Origin: Prochilodus magdalenae
Taxonomy: Eukaryota; Chordata; Actinopteri; Characiformes; Prochilodontidae
Length of the DNA stretch: 64,000 nt
Assembly: GCA_024036415.1 (NCBI GenBank)
Contig: JAMWET010003116.1
Coordinates: forward strand, 434,001-498,000
Direction: 5' to 3'
The notes beneath the pieces were generated by a model. That model was not told the origin of the DNA and did not search any database. It worked only from the letters and a program-made list of their open reading frames with translations. A program made the translations under genes and the position numbers. Shown piece by piece: positions 52,691 through 64,000 of this stretch (the stretch's first letter is position 1; every line of letters starts with the position of its first letter).

Positions 52691-54303
52691 CAGTGGGGAA
52701 AATAAGTATTTAGTCAGTCACCAATTGTGCAAGTTGTCCCACTTAAAAAGATGAGAGAGGCCTGTAATTGACATCATAGGTAGACCTCAACTATGAGAGA
52801 CAAAATGTGGAAAAAAATTGAGAAAGTCATTTTGTCTGATTTTTAAAGAATTTATTTGCAAATAATGGTGGAAAATAAGTATTTGGTCAATAACAAACAA
52901 GCAAGATTTCTGGCTGTCACAGACCTGTAACTTCTTTTTTAAGAGGCTCCTCTTTCCCCCACTCATTACCTGTATTAATGGCACCTGTTTGAAGTCGTTA
53001 ACAGTATAAAAGACACCTGCCTACAACCTCAAACACTCACACTTCCAATCCAAACCTCCCACTATGGTTAAGACGAAAGAGCTGTCGGAGGACACCAGAA
53101 ACCGAATTGTAGACCTGCACCAGGCTGGGAAGACTGAATCTGCAATAGGCAAGCAGCTTGATGTGAAGAAATCTACTGTGGGAGCAATAATCAGAAAATG
53201 GAAGACCTACAAGACCACTACTAATCTCCCTCGATCTGGGGCTCCACGCAAGATCTCAGCCCGTGGGGTCAAAATGATCACAAGAACGGTAAGGAAAATC
53301 CCAGAACCACAAGGGGGATCTAGTGAATGACCTGCAGGAAGCTGGGACCAACGTTACAAAGGCTACCATCAGCAACACACTACGACGCCAGGGATTCAGA
53401 TCTTTGCAGTGCCAGAACGTGTCCCCCTGCTCAGCCAGTCCATATCCAGGCACGTCTGAAGTTTGCTAGAGAGCATTTGGATGTTCGCAGAAGAGTATTG
53501 GGAGAATGTCATATGGTCAGATGAAACCAAAGGTAGAACTATTTGTAAAAACACAACTCGTCGTGTTTGGAGGAAAGTGAATGCGGAGTTGCATCCAAAG
53601 AAACACCATACCAACCTGTGAAGCATGGGGGTGGCAACATCATGCTTTGGGGCTGTTTCTCTGCAAAGGGACCAGGACGACTGGTCCGTGTACATGAAGA
53701 TAATGAATGGGGCATGTATTGTGAGATTTTGGGTGCAAACCTCCTTCCATCAGCAAGGGCAATGAAGATGAAACGTGGCTGGGTCTTTCAGCATGACAAT
53801 GATCCCAAGCACACTGCCAGGGCAACAAAGGAGTGGCTTCGTAAGAAACATTTCAAAGTCCTGGAGTGGCCTAGCCAGTCTCCCGATCTCAACCCCATCG
53901 AAAACCTTTGGAGGGAGTTGAAAGTCCGTGTTGCCCGCCGACAGCCCCAAAACATCACTGCTCTAGAGGAGATCTGCATGGAGGAATGGGCCAACATACC
54001 AGCAACAGTGTGTGCCAACCTTGTGAAGACTTACAGAAAACGTTTGACCTCTGTCATTGCCAACAAAGGATATACAACAAAGTATTGAGATGAACTTTTG
54101 TTATTGACCAAATACTTATTTTCCACCATTATTTGCAAATAAATTCTTTAAAAATCAGACAAAATGACTTTCTCAATTTTTTTCCACATTTTGTCTCTCA
54201 TAGTTGAGGTCTACCTATGATGTCAATTACAGGCCTCTCTCATCTTTTTAAGTGGGACAACTTGCACAATTGGTGACTGACTAAATACTTATTTTCCCCA
54301 CTG
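52691..54303 (+). mobile_element. Tc1-like transposon, full length (1613 bp), with identical IR/DR ends
   Basis: Flanked by TA at 52689-52690 and 54304-54305. The ends are CAGTGGGGAAAATAAGTATT and its complement. Each terminal inverted repeat is 206 bp (52691-52896 and 54098-54303), and by reading they are identical. Within each end a second copy of the direct repeat, 'ggaaaataagtatttggtca', lies about 180 bp inside the outer one, giving the IR/DR layout of Sleeping Beauty-type elements. It is inserted in gabra1 intron 6 in the gene's orientation. Confidence 0.95.
53064..54088 (+). pseudogene. Tc1-like transposase, frameshifted
   Basis: Starts [20 protein letters not shown], with [12 protein letters not shown] (paired helix-turn-helix DNA-binding region), and ends with [20 protein letters not shown] followed by KY. 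The catalytic regions are present: SDETK (about 53516), [11 protein letters not shown] and [15 protein letters not shown], giving the D, D and E of a DD34E transposase. Central [16 protein letters not shown] is intact. At least four frame changes interrupt it: an extra G in a five-G run at 53313-53317, then near 53427, near 53490 and near 53597. A family member of about 340 residues is expected; no full frame exists, so it is inactive. Confidence 0.93.
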
Positions 54304-54305
54304 TA

Positions 54306-55140
54306 TCAATATCCCATTTCTGACTGATCTTATTCCTTTTTAAAATGCCCCCCTCCCCACATTGATGTTTGCTGCATGCAGAGATCCGAGTCGGACGGCA
54401 GTCAAATAGCAAATCCAGCACAAATGTTTAGTCCGGATCCCTTTGACACGGGCAGCTTACCTCAGGCATTACGTTTAGTGTAATGAGTACGAGATCAAGC
54501 AAATCCAATCAAAATATCATTTGAGTTGATTGATTTGAAGGCTGCTGTGGTCTGGACTCCCCACTAAATCTAGTTGCAATCTAGAGGAGATCTAGAGAAC
54601 GCGTGAACAGCACTGATCATGTGAACAGCACTGTCACTGCGGTGATTCACCCTTTTAACATGCACAGATTTAGCAGTTCATACAAGCTGCAGTATTTTGG
54701 GGTGTCTTGGCTCTGAGCGGCAGGTGCAGTGTGGATTTGGTGCTGTGTAGATTTGGTGTTCCGGTAATAGCGGGATTAGTGAATGTGCTAAAGGGATTTC
54801 TGCAGTTTCTGAAGGTGAAGCACCCAGCGGTTCCGTCTGTGGGTGTCTATTGGCCGGTGTTGTTTCAGCGCCTGCCCTCTGGGAGATTTCCTGCAATATT
54901 TATTGATCAAAAGGTGAACAATCAATTCTGCATGGTCACTGAATAAGTACGTATTGATTACCGTGTCTGTAGCTGTCAAAGTGAGAAAGGCTATTTATTA
55001 CGGATCAATTGGAAATGGTTTGCGGTGAGAGCCCTGCTCGGTTAATTGGTGGCCATTACTGCGCAGGAGAATCAGTGTTCTGTGCTGTGGGAGCCTGATC
55101 ACTATAAGAAACAGAAATTCCATTACAAATTTGCAGCAGG
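54306..55140. other. Intron 6: nothing recognised
   Basis: Unique-looking sequence. Confidence 0.4.
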
Positions 55141-55142
55141 AA

Positions 55143-55197
<55 letters not shown>

Positions 55198-55214
55198 AAA
55201 TAAATAAATAAAAA
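55138..55214. repeat. (AAAT)n microsatellite
   Basis: About 17 'aaat' units with a few small interruptions at the right end. Confidence 0.96.
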
Positions 55215-55319
55215 ATCCTGTAGTCTGGCCTTTAGTGTCCAAAGTGTTGTAGTAATACTCTAATCAGGAATAAACGTCCCATTAGTCAGACTTCAGGAGC
55301 TGGACTAAAGGCTTTGAGC

Positions 55320-55742
55320 ACAAAAGGCTGCAAAAAAAGATATATTGACAAGTAAAATGATCTTTTATCTTATTTATATGTTTTCTTGTCTATATGACTA
55401 TTTAACTTATTTCCAAATTGTAAATTGCAAATGCCTTTAGTAGCCAGATATTCTCACTATACTGTCAGTAATTTGGCCTGTTTCAAGCCAATTTCTCAAA
55501 ATGATCTACCAATATAGTTAAAAAATTTGGCTTTTGACTAAAATTACTGAAAACAAGTAAAACATATCTGGAAATAAGATAACAAATCTAGGATAAGAAA
55601 TTTAGCGTACTAAAACACCTAATTGAAGGAAATAATGACTAGAAATAAGTTATATAACCATAGAATTACTTTAAAACAAGCTTAAAATGAACAAATATAA
55701 GATTATTCAACTTGCCAAGATTTGTTTTTTTTTTTGCAGTGC
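55320..55742. repeat. AT-rich element family F copy in intron 6
   Basis: Contains 'gacaagtaaaatgatctttt', 'tctcactatactgtcagtaa' and 'ttcaacttgccaagatttg', ending TTTTTTGCAGTG at 55742. These match phrases in the introns 3 and 4 copies; both ends carry versions of 'aagtaaaatgatctt'. Confidence 0.6.
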
Positions 55743-56753
55743 CCTTACTACTGTCTGGTTTGTCTGTTCAATTGTCATTTTTTCATAGGATTTTTAAAAT
55801 GCCACCAGCCCTTTACACTGTGTTAGGATTTTGTTATGAATTGGTTAATAAAATTACAGCAATCCCAAAATAATGTTAAATACATCGACTAGATATAAAT
55901 CATTGAAAATGTAACATTGTTTGCAGTTCATTACATTAAAAAACATCATAATTAGAAAAATTAAGTTTCTAATGTTCCATTACATTAGCATCGCACTACT
56001 ATCCTATGAGAATCCTATGCTTAAGTGTGACTGCATGGCAGAAGGTGCACCATTTGGCACCCTGAAGATATAGGCCACTTGGCGAAATCTGCGGTGTCCG
56101 CAGTGTTTGGGTCATCAGTGTTGCTCAAAAGTCATTGTGCAGCTTTTAGATTTAGTATGGGCGTCCACATCAAGCAGATAGGCCTTCAATACTTGTACGG
56201 GGCGATATGGCAGCTCAATGATCCATTTTGGGCTTGGATTTGCTTGCGATCACTCTACCCGAATAATATATATAGGCCTGAAGGTAAGGCTGGCGCATGG
56301 TTATAAAGGGAATCCAGGTTCAAATTGTTTTGTACTGGGGGTAAGTATTGTGGCTTATTATGACATGCAGATCGGAATCTGTTATCTACTGTTAGAGTCA
56401 TATTCCAATGTGGGCAGGAGGCAGATGCCAGGTGAGTGGCATCATTTAATGGCCCGCCACCCTCTGCTCACATCTCTTTGGCTCATCTGACTGATCTACT
56501 CACTCTCTCTTCATGTCGCATGTCTCTCACTGCTCTCTGCTGTCTGGTCAGCTCTCTTTGGCCTCTCATGGCTCCTGCCATGGGGGGGGGGGGTCCCCCG
56601 CCCACGCCATCTAAGCCGGATCTGACAAGACCGCGGTATCCGCTAAGCTGCGTCTCTGGGTCTTCTCAAATCATATTTTGTCTCTATGCTTGGCTGCTAT
56701 TTCTGTTCCAAGATCTTCTAGTCACTGTACTCTACTGCTCTTCTACCCTCCAG
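55743..56753. other. Intron 6 end: nothing recognised
   Basis: No gene seen. A run of ten G lies at 56583-56592. Confidence 0.4.
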
Positions 56754-56935
56754 GAGAGTATGTTGTTATGACGACACACTTTCACCCTGAAGGAGCAAAG
56801 ATCGTCTTACTTTGATGTATCGCTTAGAAAGTAGACCTGGGCCGCTGGCATCGATAGACAGGATGATTCTGTCACAGGTGTCTTTCTGGCTAAACAGGGA
56901 GTCTGTCCCGGCTTGCCTAGGGACTAGTGGTTCAG
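56754..56935 (+). CDS. gabra1: gabra1 coding exon 7 (loop C, M1), disrupted by indels
   Basis: After the acceptor CTACCCTCCAG (to 56753) the exon completes Gly234 and reads EYVVMTTHFH in frame, then an extra base shifts the frame. From 56866 to 56911 a clean segment encodes ILSQVSFWLNRESVPA, the end of M1 and the M1-M2 linker, but in another frame. The interval between these two blocks is about 20 bases too long for the family, and about nine more extra bases lie before the donor TTCAG|GTGTGT (56935/56936). Observed length is 182 against a canonical 153. Six perfectly conserved upstream exons make gene death unlikely; local sequence error is the favoured explanation (inference), with a pseudogenised exon as the alternative. 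Confidence 0.85.
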
Positions 56936-57235
56936 GTGTGTAGTGTCGCTAGATGTATCTCTGAAGAAAGGGACCAATCAATCAAGTGTGTCTTTTAAAC
57001 CGATGTCTCGGGCATCTTTAGATAGCTTATAACATCTCACAGAGAGGCGGTCAGAGGGCCTGTTAGCATGACGACTGCATGCTAATACATGCGGGCCTAA
57101 CCGGGAGTCCTGTGTGTGATAGTGAATAGAACCTCAAAAGAGCGAGTGGAGGGCTGAAGTGCATTTTTAGGGGACAGTGTTTGGCTATAATTTTAGGGGG
57201 TCTTTGGGAGGTTCTTAGGCTCTCTTTTGTTTCAG

Positions 57236-57440
57236 GCACTGGAATCTGGTGTGCTAACGGCTGTGTTGGAACTGTTTGTATGAAGCATACCTGATGCTCA
57301 AGGCTAGCTTTCCTACCTTAGCACTGGCTTTAGTGGCGTTCATCGTCTTCTTGGTGTGTTACTGGGCTCTCAGATTATGGGTTAATTCTTCCTGTGTATG
57401 GGCATGACCAAAATCATGAAGGAAAAAGTGGGATTTCAGT
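57236..57440 (+). CDS. gabra1: Candidate gabra1 coding exon 8 (M2-M3), heavily degraded
   Basis: A strong acceptor, TCTCTTTTGTTTCAG, ends at 57235. Short matches then follow at the spacing expected of the M2-M3 exon: GTGTTG (57264) and AGCAT 15 bases further, as in V-L-(5 codons)-S-I; 50 bases on, TTCATCG (expected gap 52, as in W-F-I-A); then TGTGTTAC (V-C-Y) after a 6-7-base excess. A later 'ggaaaaagtgggatttcagtgaag'-like stretch may be the end of the exon (the first 20 bases begin near 57420). No continuous frame exists. Canonical length is about 200 nt, close to that seen. Treat as tentative; the right end is uncertain. Confidence 0.4.
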
Positions 57441-60400
57441 GAAGCTCCAGCTCATTGATGCTGCGATTTTGGAGATTCTCTTGGTTTTTTTAAGGCTGTT
57501 GACAGGAGAATTTCTGATTTCTTTTATATTAGTATAAAATAGATGTTAGAAATTCAGATATCCCGCCTTGCTGAGAGAAACACGTTTAGTTTATATTATA
57601 TAGGTGTAGCAAAGATGAAATTATTTAAAAAATAATAAAACAGTTTTTATTTAGATATTAAATTTTGAATCCACTATTCAAAGTTCTGTTCTTAAACAAA
57701 TTATACTCCCGCCGGCTACGCAAGCGAATATTAGTTAAGCAAGATGAATGCCTAATTGGGTGGTTTTAGAGCTATGAAAAACATAGTAATGCAAAATTTG
57801 TAAATGGCTTAGATTAACATATATATGGTCCTAGTTTATGTAAAGTATTTGACTGAGTGAAGTTGCACTACTTGTGGTTCATCTATTAGTTTAGCTAATT
57901 CTACAGCACCTAGGAGATTATTAAACGCTGTGAGTGGCTTGCCTGAGGTGCACTCATTATCGGTGTTGGATATGACGATGTGGTATTGAGCTACGCATCA
58001 AAATGTGATGCTTGGAAGACGTTGGATTTTGGTTAGCTATTATGAAGCAGCAACGTTAATAACCATTGTGGTGGGAGTTATGTATACAAACACATTGCTA
58101 GCCTTTCGAGGTGTTAGATAGAGATCTTCGAAAGGTAAATATCGCTCCTCCAGTGTGCCAGTGACAGTTCGCTGCGCCCATGTAAGAGAGGGCTCCTAGG
58201 GCTGGAGTAAAGAGTTACTGGAATATGTATTAACTTTTCCTTGGGCAATTGTACGTTACATAGATATTGGAAAGTAGTAACAGGCTAGGGCATGATTATA
58301 TTACGGCTCCTAAAATGTCGTATTATGCATTATGCTGGAGCTAATAAATAAGACATCTTATATCAGGCTCATTTAGGAGTGAACGAGACTCTCGGTGTCG
58401 CATCAAGTCGCTCACCTATGACTTCTTTAATAGATCAGTCATTACTAAATTTTGTCTGAGCAACTGGTAAACTTTCTATTCATATCATGATCGGCTATTA
58501 CTATTCACAGTTAGCAGCTTGAAGAGTGAATTGAGAAGGGGGGCCTAGGGGGGGGGGGGGTTAGGAGTTGAAAGTTCGTAAGGGTGGGGGCTATGAATTG
58601 CAATGTAATGAGCTTTTCCTTGCAATAATAGGAGATTTACTACAAAAGTAGTTTCTTGGATTTGTTTATCTTTTGATAATACTTTACTAAGTTAATAGTT
58701 GATATTACAAAGGCGGCTCTTAGTTTTTCTTTGTATCCTGTACTGTATGTTCTTGTAGATGGCGGGCTGTTCATTAACTATATCAACTAGGCTGCTATAG
58801 CTTAGCTCTACTATCTTAACTGATATAATATTTATATCTAACTACATCAGCCTAATTACTATAAAAGGGGAATATATGTGTTATTAGTCAAGTTTAGAAA
58901 AACTACATGGGGCTCGTCGGCATATCAGCGAGTTCGACGGCGTACCATATTTCTGTACTGTGGTTTAATTTCCCGTCACCGCAGTCAGGAACCTATGTTT
59001 GCATTCTGTTAATAACCGCCATCCTGCTTAGCCTGGGGCCATTCCTCCTGGTTAGTGTCTGCGTATGATAGTGCCTAGAGCGTGCTGAAATGGATATTTC
59101 CATAGATGCTAAGGGGGTGTCGGCATGAAGTTAAGCTTTTTTTTGCGGACATGTTAACATTTTGTAGCGTGTACATTAAAAAAGCAGTATTATCTGGAGC
59201 ATTAATTCTTGACAATTGTAATTTTGTGCATTCCAGAGCATTGCAATGACGCTTAGTCAATTCAACCAGCATAGGCGGCATAGAATGTCTTTTAGACATT
59301 TGGTGGGGGGCGCTAGCTAGGCTTACTATAACCGGCGGTTTATATGTGCCAACCTGTTTTTTAAATGTGGCACATGGGTATATTTGGAATAATAAGAAAT
59401 TATGATTAGGGCCTTAATAATTAAATGTATGCGAATCGGATTATGCCTGGTAGAACGGGCATGGCTAGTATAAAAGTCCTAAGGCTCGGAAGAGGCTACA
59501 CCGGTATATATTTGACAGTCTGTAAGGCGGCATGCGGTTGTGTGATGTATTATGTAACACGGCTTCCTATAGAGTAGGAGGGAATTTGGCTCTGGCATGT
59601 AAGCTGTGTCTGCTCCATCAGCCTCCCTCTCCCTCATCTGTTTGGCGCTATGATTAGTTGTAGTTCCAAAGGCCACCGGCTTTGCAGTTTAAGGTGATAT
59701 GTAGGCTCTGCGCAGGGCACAAAACAAAAAAAAACAGGAAACCAAAAAGTCTTCGATAGCACTAGTCTATTAATAAGACGTGGTCTCTTAGGAGGTCATG
59801 GCGCTATGGATACCCCCCTTGGCTTTCGAGAAGTAGAGCTTTTGGCTGTAGTATTTGGCATTGAGTGACTTGTGAGGATCTTGAGTTGGGGGGGGTAAGA
59901 ATGTAGCTGACGCATTGCCTTCTCTGTCCCCCAGGCAACACTGCTGCTGGGGGCTAGCGCAGTAATACGTAACGATCGTAGTCTAAAATCCTGAAGTTAA
60001 AGCAATCTGCTGTAATGACCAATTAAAGTTGCGGCTTAAACCCAGGGATTTTATGTGGTTCAGAACGAGGCGGCGCAGGTCATCGTCTGATCAAGAAGAA
60101 AAAAAAGGATGACCGCTGGGGCCAATTCCGATCTTTAACCTTCCTTACATACTAGTGTTCTAGGCATAGGAACCTCAGGTTTTTCGCATATTTGGTTTGT
60201 ATATTTGTGGCATAATTGAAAAAGTTATTGCATTTTTCTTCTGCGCATATCCTAAGAGGTGGAATTTCTTTAGTATCCTGGGTCAGTCTTAACTGCGGCA
60301 GTCGCAAGGTTTCTCGCATTATATGTTTAGGCATTTAAGGGAGGTAAGCAAGTATAAGTGCATCAGTAGCATTCCTGGGCGAGCAAAAAAATCCTTTTTG

Positions 60401-61900
60401 CTCTTGTGTTTTTGGTTGTGATCATACTTGTATTGAGTTGGTGTAAATCGATTTAGGGAAATCATTAGATCTATAATCAATATTTAACTTAGTAGAAAAG
60501 TTATTAGTTGATTTTGTGTTGTAAAAAAAAAATAAAAATAATAGATATTTACCTATTATTTGAGAAGTTTTAAGTGTTTATATTCTACTTCGTAAATCCA
60601 TTATAGTGCTGTATATATATTCAATATTGATTTAAATCAGTAGTCGCAAGATCGTTAAAATAAGAAAGATGGAAAGTAAAAAAAAAAAAACCAATCATTT
60701 TGCTTTGGGCAACTAGCTAAAGAATATTGAGTTTGACAAAAAAAAAAAAAAACACTTTTTACATAATGAGATTGGTGTATAAATATATTAAGGTTGTTTT
60801 ACTTTGACTTTGAATTTGTCTTAGCAGATCATGATACTTGTTTTAAACTTTTTTTTAAATAAGATAAATTATCTATTTCTTAAAACAAATAAAATAAGCT
60901 GCTAAAAGAATAAAAGGAGCTTCTTATAATAAATAGAATAAAATAATATGGAATAACCAGTAACAGGACATGACAAAACATCTTATTATGAGATTTATTA
61001 TAAGGCAGGTCGTCATAATGATATTGAGTACTATGGATTTGAGATTATTTCAGTTGCAGGATTTTTTTTTTTTTTTTTTGCATGCTAGGCCTCTTGGTTA
61101 CATGTCTTTCCCTACTTTTGAGAAACTTTTTTTTAAAAATAATTTTAGGTGCATAAAAGCACAACTTGACCAAATCACGACTTTGTGGTGCTATTTACAA
61201 CACTGTATCTGGAGTTCAGTTGCTTACACATCCCACCAGAATGAGGCTTTTGTTTTTACTCTAGGCTCAGAAACACAATTCAGAGCTGACTTTTAGAGAA
61301 AGCGTTTAAGAATCAAAGTTGAGTGACAGCTAGCCCTACATCATCGCATGGTTTGACAGCTTGAATGCATTCTGCCTACTCATACCGCGTTGTTATCTGT
61401 GGTTATATGGACGAGCAGTCAATTGTTAGCTTTCTGTCATAAAAATTAATAGTCTTTTGTTCCATCAGATGACTCAAATGAATCTAGCAGCCCAGCACAA
61501 AGCCCAAAACAATCGTGCGCTCAGCTCTCCATTGAGGCAGGGTGACTTCACAATAGGTTCTAAAGGGGAGGTTTGTGCATTAGATAAATAGGCAATTTAA
61601 AATCCCACTCTGGATACGCTTATCCCTCCGACATTGTTGCGATTAAAGAGGATATGTATTTGGGCGCTTAATCATTGTTGTGTAAAACCTATTTGGAGTA
61701 CATTTGGCCATTATGAAACCCTCCAATGACAGCGCAGTGGTTATGAAAGGCATGGCGAATTAAACATGTTCTGTTGGAGTGTAGGAGTAGGATCCCGATC
61801 CTCTTTTCCCAGAATTCGGAGAGATTAACTGTCTGTGTTTATGGAATTTTATGAAGGCTCTTTCTGATATATCTGCTGATTAATGCACAGCCACTGTTCT
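57441..61900. other. Anomalous homopolymer-rich stretch, no gene recognised
   Basis: Contains G runs (58551-58560, 59288-59293, 59889-59894), many A runs of 8-14 (about 60522, 60679, 60738) and T runs (61062-61079), scattered in sequence that I cannot match to any repeat family seen elsewhere in the window. AT-rich from about 60,470 to 61,000, perhaps a degraded family F copy. The last gabra1 exon (M3-M4 loop, M4, stop) was looked for and not found. Confidence 0.5.
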
Positions 61901-62099
61901 TTTGAGTTTGGTTGAGGAGACATGTCAGATCTCCACTTCTGACTTTCTTTGGTCCAGGGGAGATAACAACAATGTTGCATTTCAGTTTGATTGCATTTTG
62001 TAGAGCAATAACTGAACAGGGTTTATGTGGGAATATTCAGGAGGTGGCTATGGAAGTTCAGTCACTTTTGTGGAACATCTACATTGAGCACTGACAGTT

Positions 62100-62512
62100 T
62101 CACACCTCAAAGCGGGTTCTTCTTCTGTTTATGTTCATCAAACTATAAAACTATAAAATAGGACTGATGGAATTATACAGTCCACCTCAAAACCCTATGA
62201 AATGGAACTTTACAGGGGGATGAACCAGCTTACTTAACCTGTATAGGAGGACGATAGGACAAGCAAGTTTGGAGCCATTCTGTTGGTCTGTCCATAATGA
62301 ATATTCACTAAACTGAAAGGGGAACTAAAGCTTTTACACTGTACAGAAAAAGTTTTACACCACTAAATTTATATTAGAGGTGGAGATATGGAGAAATATA
62401 ATACTGTGGAATATCAGCAGTATATCTGGTATATCTGGATATGTACTGTTCAGACTCATCAGTTGGAGTTGAAGGGGTGTGTCTAAACATTTGACTGATA
62501 CTGTGTATTTTT
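62100..62512 (+). repeat. Dispersed repeat family E, copy 3
   Basis: Contains 'tccataatgaatattcacta', 'aactgaaaggggaactaaag' and 'gagaaatataatactgtgga', and ends with 'gtgtctaaacatttgactga', the complement of the 'tcaaaagtttagagac' end. It is cleaner than the sequence to its left. Confidence 0.75.
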
Positions 62513-64000
62513 ACAAACTAGCAGTCTGACTAACAAAGCACAGAACACCATCCCAGTATTTCAGTAACCTTCACCCCAGTCATTTTTAAGCCGTGCCCCA
62601 ATACTCCTGTATGCTCCGCTCTGTAGTTTGCCTCTCATTATCCGAATCCGAATAATCTGAATAATGTGTTATTAGTTCTGTCCAATGAAAAACAAGGACC
62701 TCCTATGTTCATATAACCAGGACCCCCTATGTTCATATTACTCCAACGGCTGTGAGAGAGGGCAGGAAGACTGACTGCCTCAAGTAACAGTGGGAGGAGA
62801 ATGCCAGCCATGAGAGAGGCCTTAAGTCCTGAGTCTCCTACATCCTGTTTAGGTAAAGGCAAGGTGCTACACCTGACGTCTGGTCCTGGGCTGGGGTAGG
62901 GATGAGGAAGCGGGGCTTAGGACCCTGACACTATCCTCCCGTTAGCTGACACCCTCCACTGGCTGCTCAGGCACCACCTTCTCGCTTTGGGGTTCAGTCA
63001 GGCACAGTTACCTTTACAGGAAAAGACAAAACCATTCATGACTTTCAATATAAGTTATGAGTAATTTTGGAGCATTTTTATTGGTCCATTCCTCATGACA
63101 TTGTTATGCAATGCTGAGCTCAGATTGTGCAGAATTTACAATCTCTGTTGTTGGACAGTGACGATATGGCATATGGAATGTCATGTAGAGGCTGCCAAAT
63201 TCTGTAAATGACAGTGCGTTACACAGCATGAAGGAATGTGCTCAAAATACCAGCTCTGGCGGTTTAGCAACACAGAGACAGACTCGGCAGATACAAGCGG
63301 GGCTGTGAAGCGGACGGATCCCAAACCCTGTCGAGATCTCCGGCGATTTCTGACAGTTCTGAACTTGACAAGTGTAAACTAAAGTGGACCAGAAGGTGCC
63401 CTTGAGAAAGAAAATTGTTTATTTCTGATTGTGTTATATGTGAAAAACTATTTATAAATAAAATTTACTGCAAAAAATACCATCTCTCACCCACCCCCCT
63501 AACCTACAACCACCTCTAACCAGTAAAAATAGTTCACTGGTTATGCATGTATCCCTCCACCAAGAATAGAGTTTATAACCAAAACCTCCTCTAAACCATC
63601 ATAAATGTAAAAACCAATCTGCTCCTTTTTCCAGTTATTACTCCTGCATGTATATATTGTGAGCAAGGCTATAGAAGTATCTCTAATCAGATGAAGTGAA
63701 TAGCTCTGTAAGTCACTTAGTAACATAATTACCGCTCTCAAGCTCCAAGTTAATGCCCTTTATTTTTCTCAGTCTTCACTTTACACAGACTGTCACAGCG
63801 TGTTGAATAATAGCCCGTCTGCTGACGCCATCAGCTCCATGGGCTCCTGCCCACCTGAGCCTGTTAGCTGTAAGCTAATTGCATTGCTGTGTGCTGTGTG
63901 TGCTGTATTAGCTGTGCAATTAGTTCTGTGTCCTGTTGCGTTTGTCAAAGAAACTCTGTTAGAAGATATGGACTGTAATCGTCACCTATTCATCACATGA
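62513..64000. other. No gene recognised to the window edge
   Basis: A duplicated phrase 'cctatgttcatat' lies at 62702 and 62727. No exon of gabra1 was recognised; open frames are short. Confidence 0.4.

Noticed and set aside
59920..60060. Possible last coding exon of gabra1 after a CCCCCAG at about 59,936
   Set aside because: The following sequence shows no match to the M3-M4 loop or M4 (no YWATYLNRE-type stretch) in any frame.

Overview
This window is vertebrate genomic DNA, almost certainly from a ray-finned fish. It holds the 5' part of one split gene, gabra1 (GABA-A receptor alpha-1 subunit), on the plus strand, set among transposons and tandem repeats. The fish assignment rests on Tc1-like elements with IR/DR ends, a tRNA-derived SINE, L2-type LINE remnants and repeat families of a kind common in otophysan fishes. 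The order or species is inference and is not settled.

Layout. About 1-25,100 is repeat-rich DNA with no recognised host gene. It holds two copies of a long-inverted-repeat element (712-1425, 3060-3610), a 42-bp satellite at two sites in opposite orientation (6220-6790, 19680-20140), a 26-bp telomere-like minisatellite (8300-9710), Tc1 and piggyBac remnants (12.3-15.2 kb), polypurine blocks, a G/T-only stretch (18.2-19.06 kb), a degenerate ~60-bp repeat (21.56-22.34 kb) and a decayed L2-like reverse transcriptase (22.83-23.94 kb). About 25,200-27,480 is a CpG-rich promoter region with two possible non-coding first exons.

The gene. Six clean coding exons lie at 27506, 32585, 39590, 45047, 49238 and 50820. 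They encode the signal peptide and nearly all of the extracellular ligand-binding domain (residues 1-233), including the Cys-loop and the histidine required for classical benzodiazepine binding. Exon 7 (56754-about 56935; M1) is recognisable but carries several indels. A candidate exon 8 (57236-about 57440; M2-M3) can be matched only by fixed spacing of short motifs. Both lie in a ~5-kb stretch rich in homopolymers that looks like poorly polished sequence. The large intracellular loop, M4 and the stop codon were not found and probably lie beyond the right edge.

The introns carry the other notable structures: a 2.7-kb, 40-bp minisatellite that is open in three frames but not a gene (intron 2); a Tc1-like element with one shortened end (intron 2); a repeat in intron 4 whose unit contains the exon-4 donor splice site, giving a ladder of decoy donors; and a 1613-bp Tc1-like element in intron 6 whose 206-bp ends are identical although its transposase is frameshifted. 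No bacterial-type operon, CRISPR array or new enzymatic system is present.
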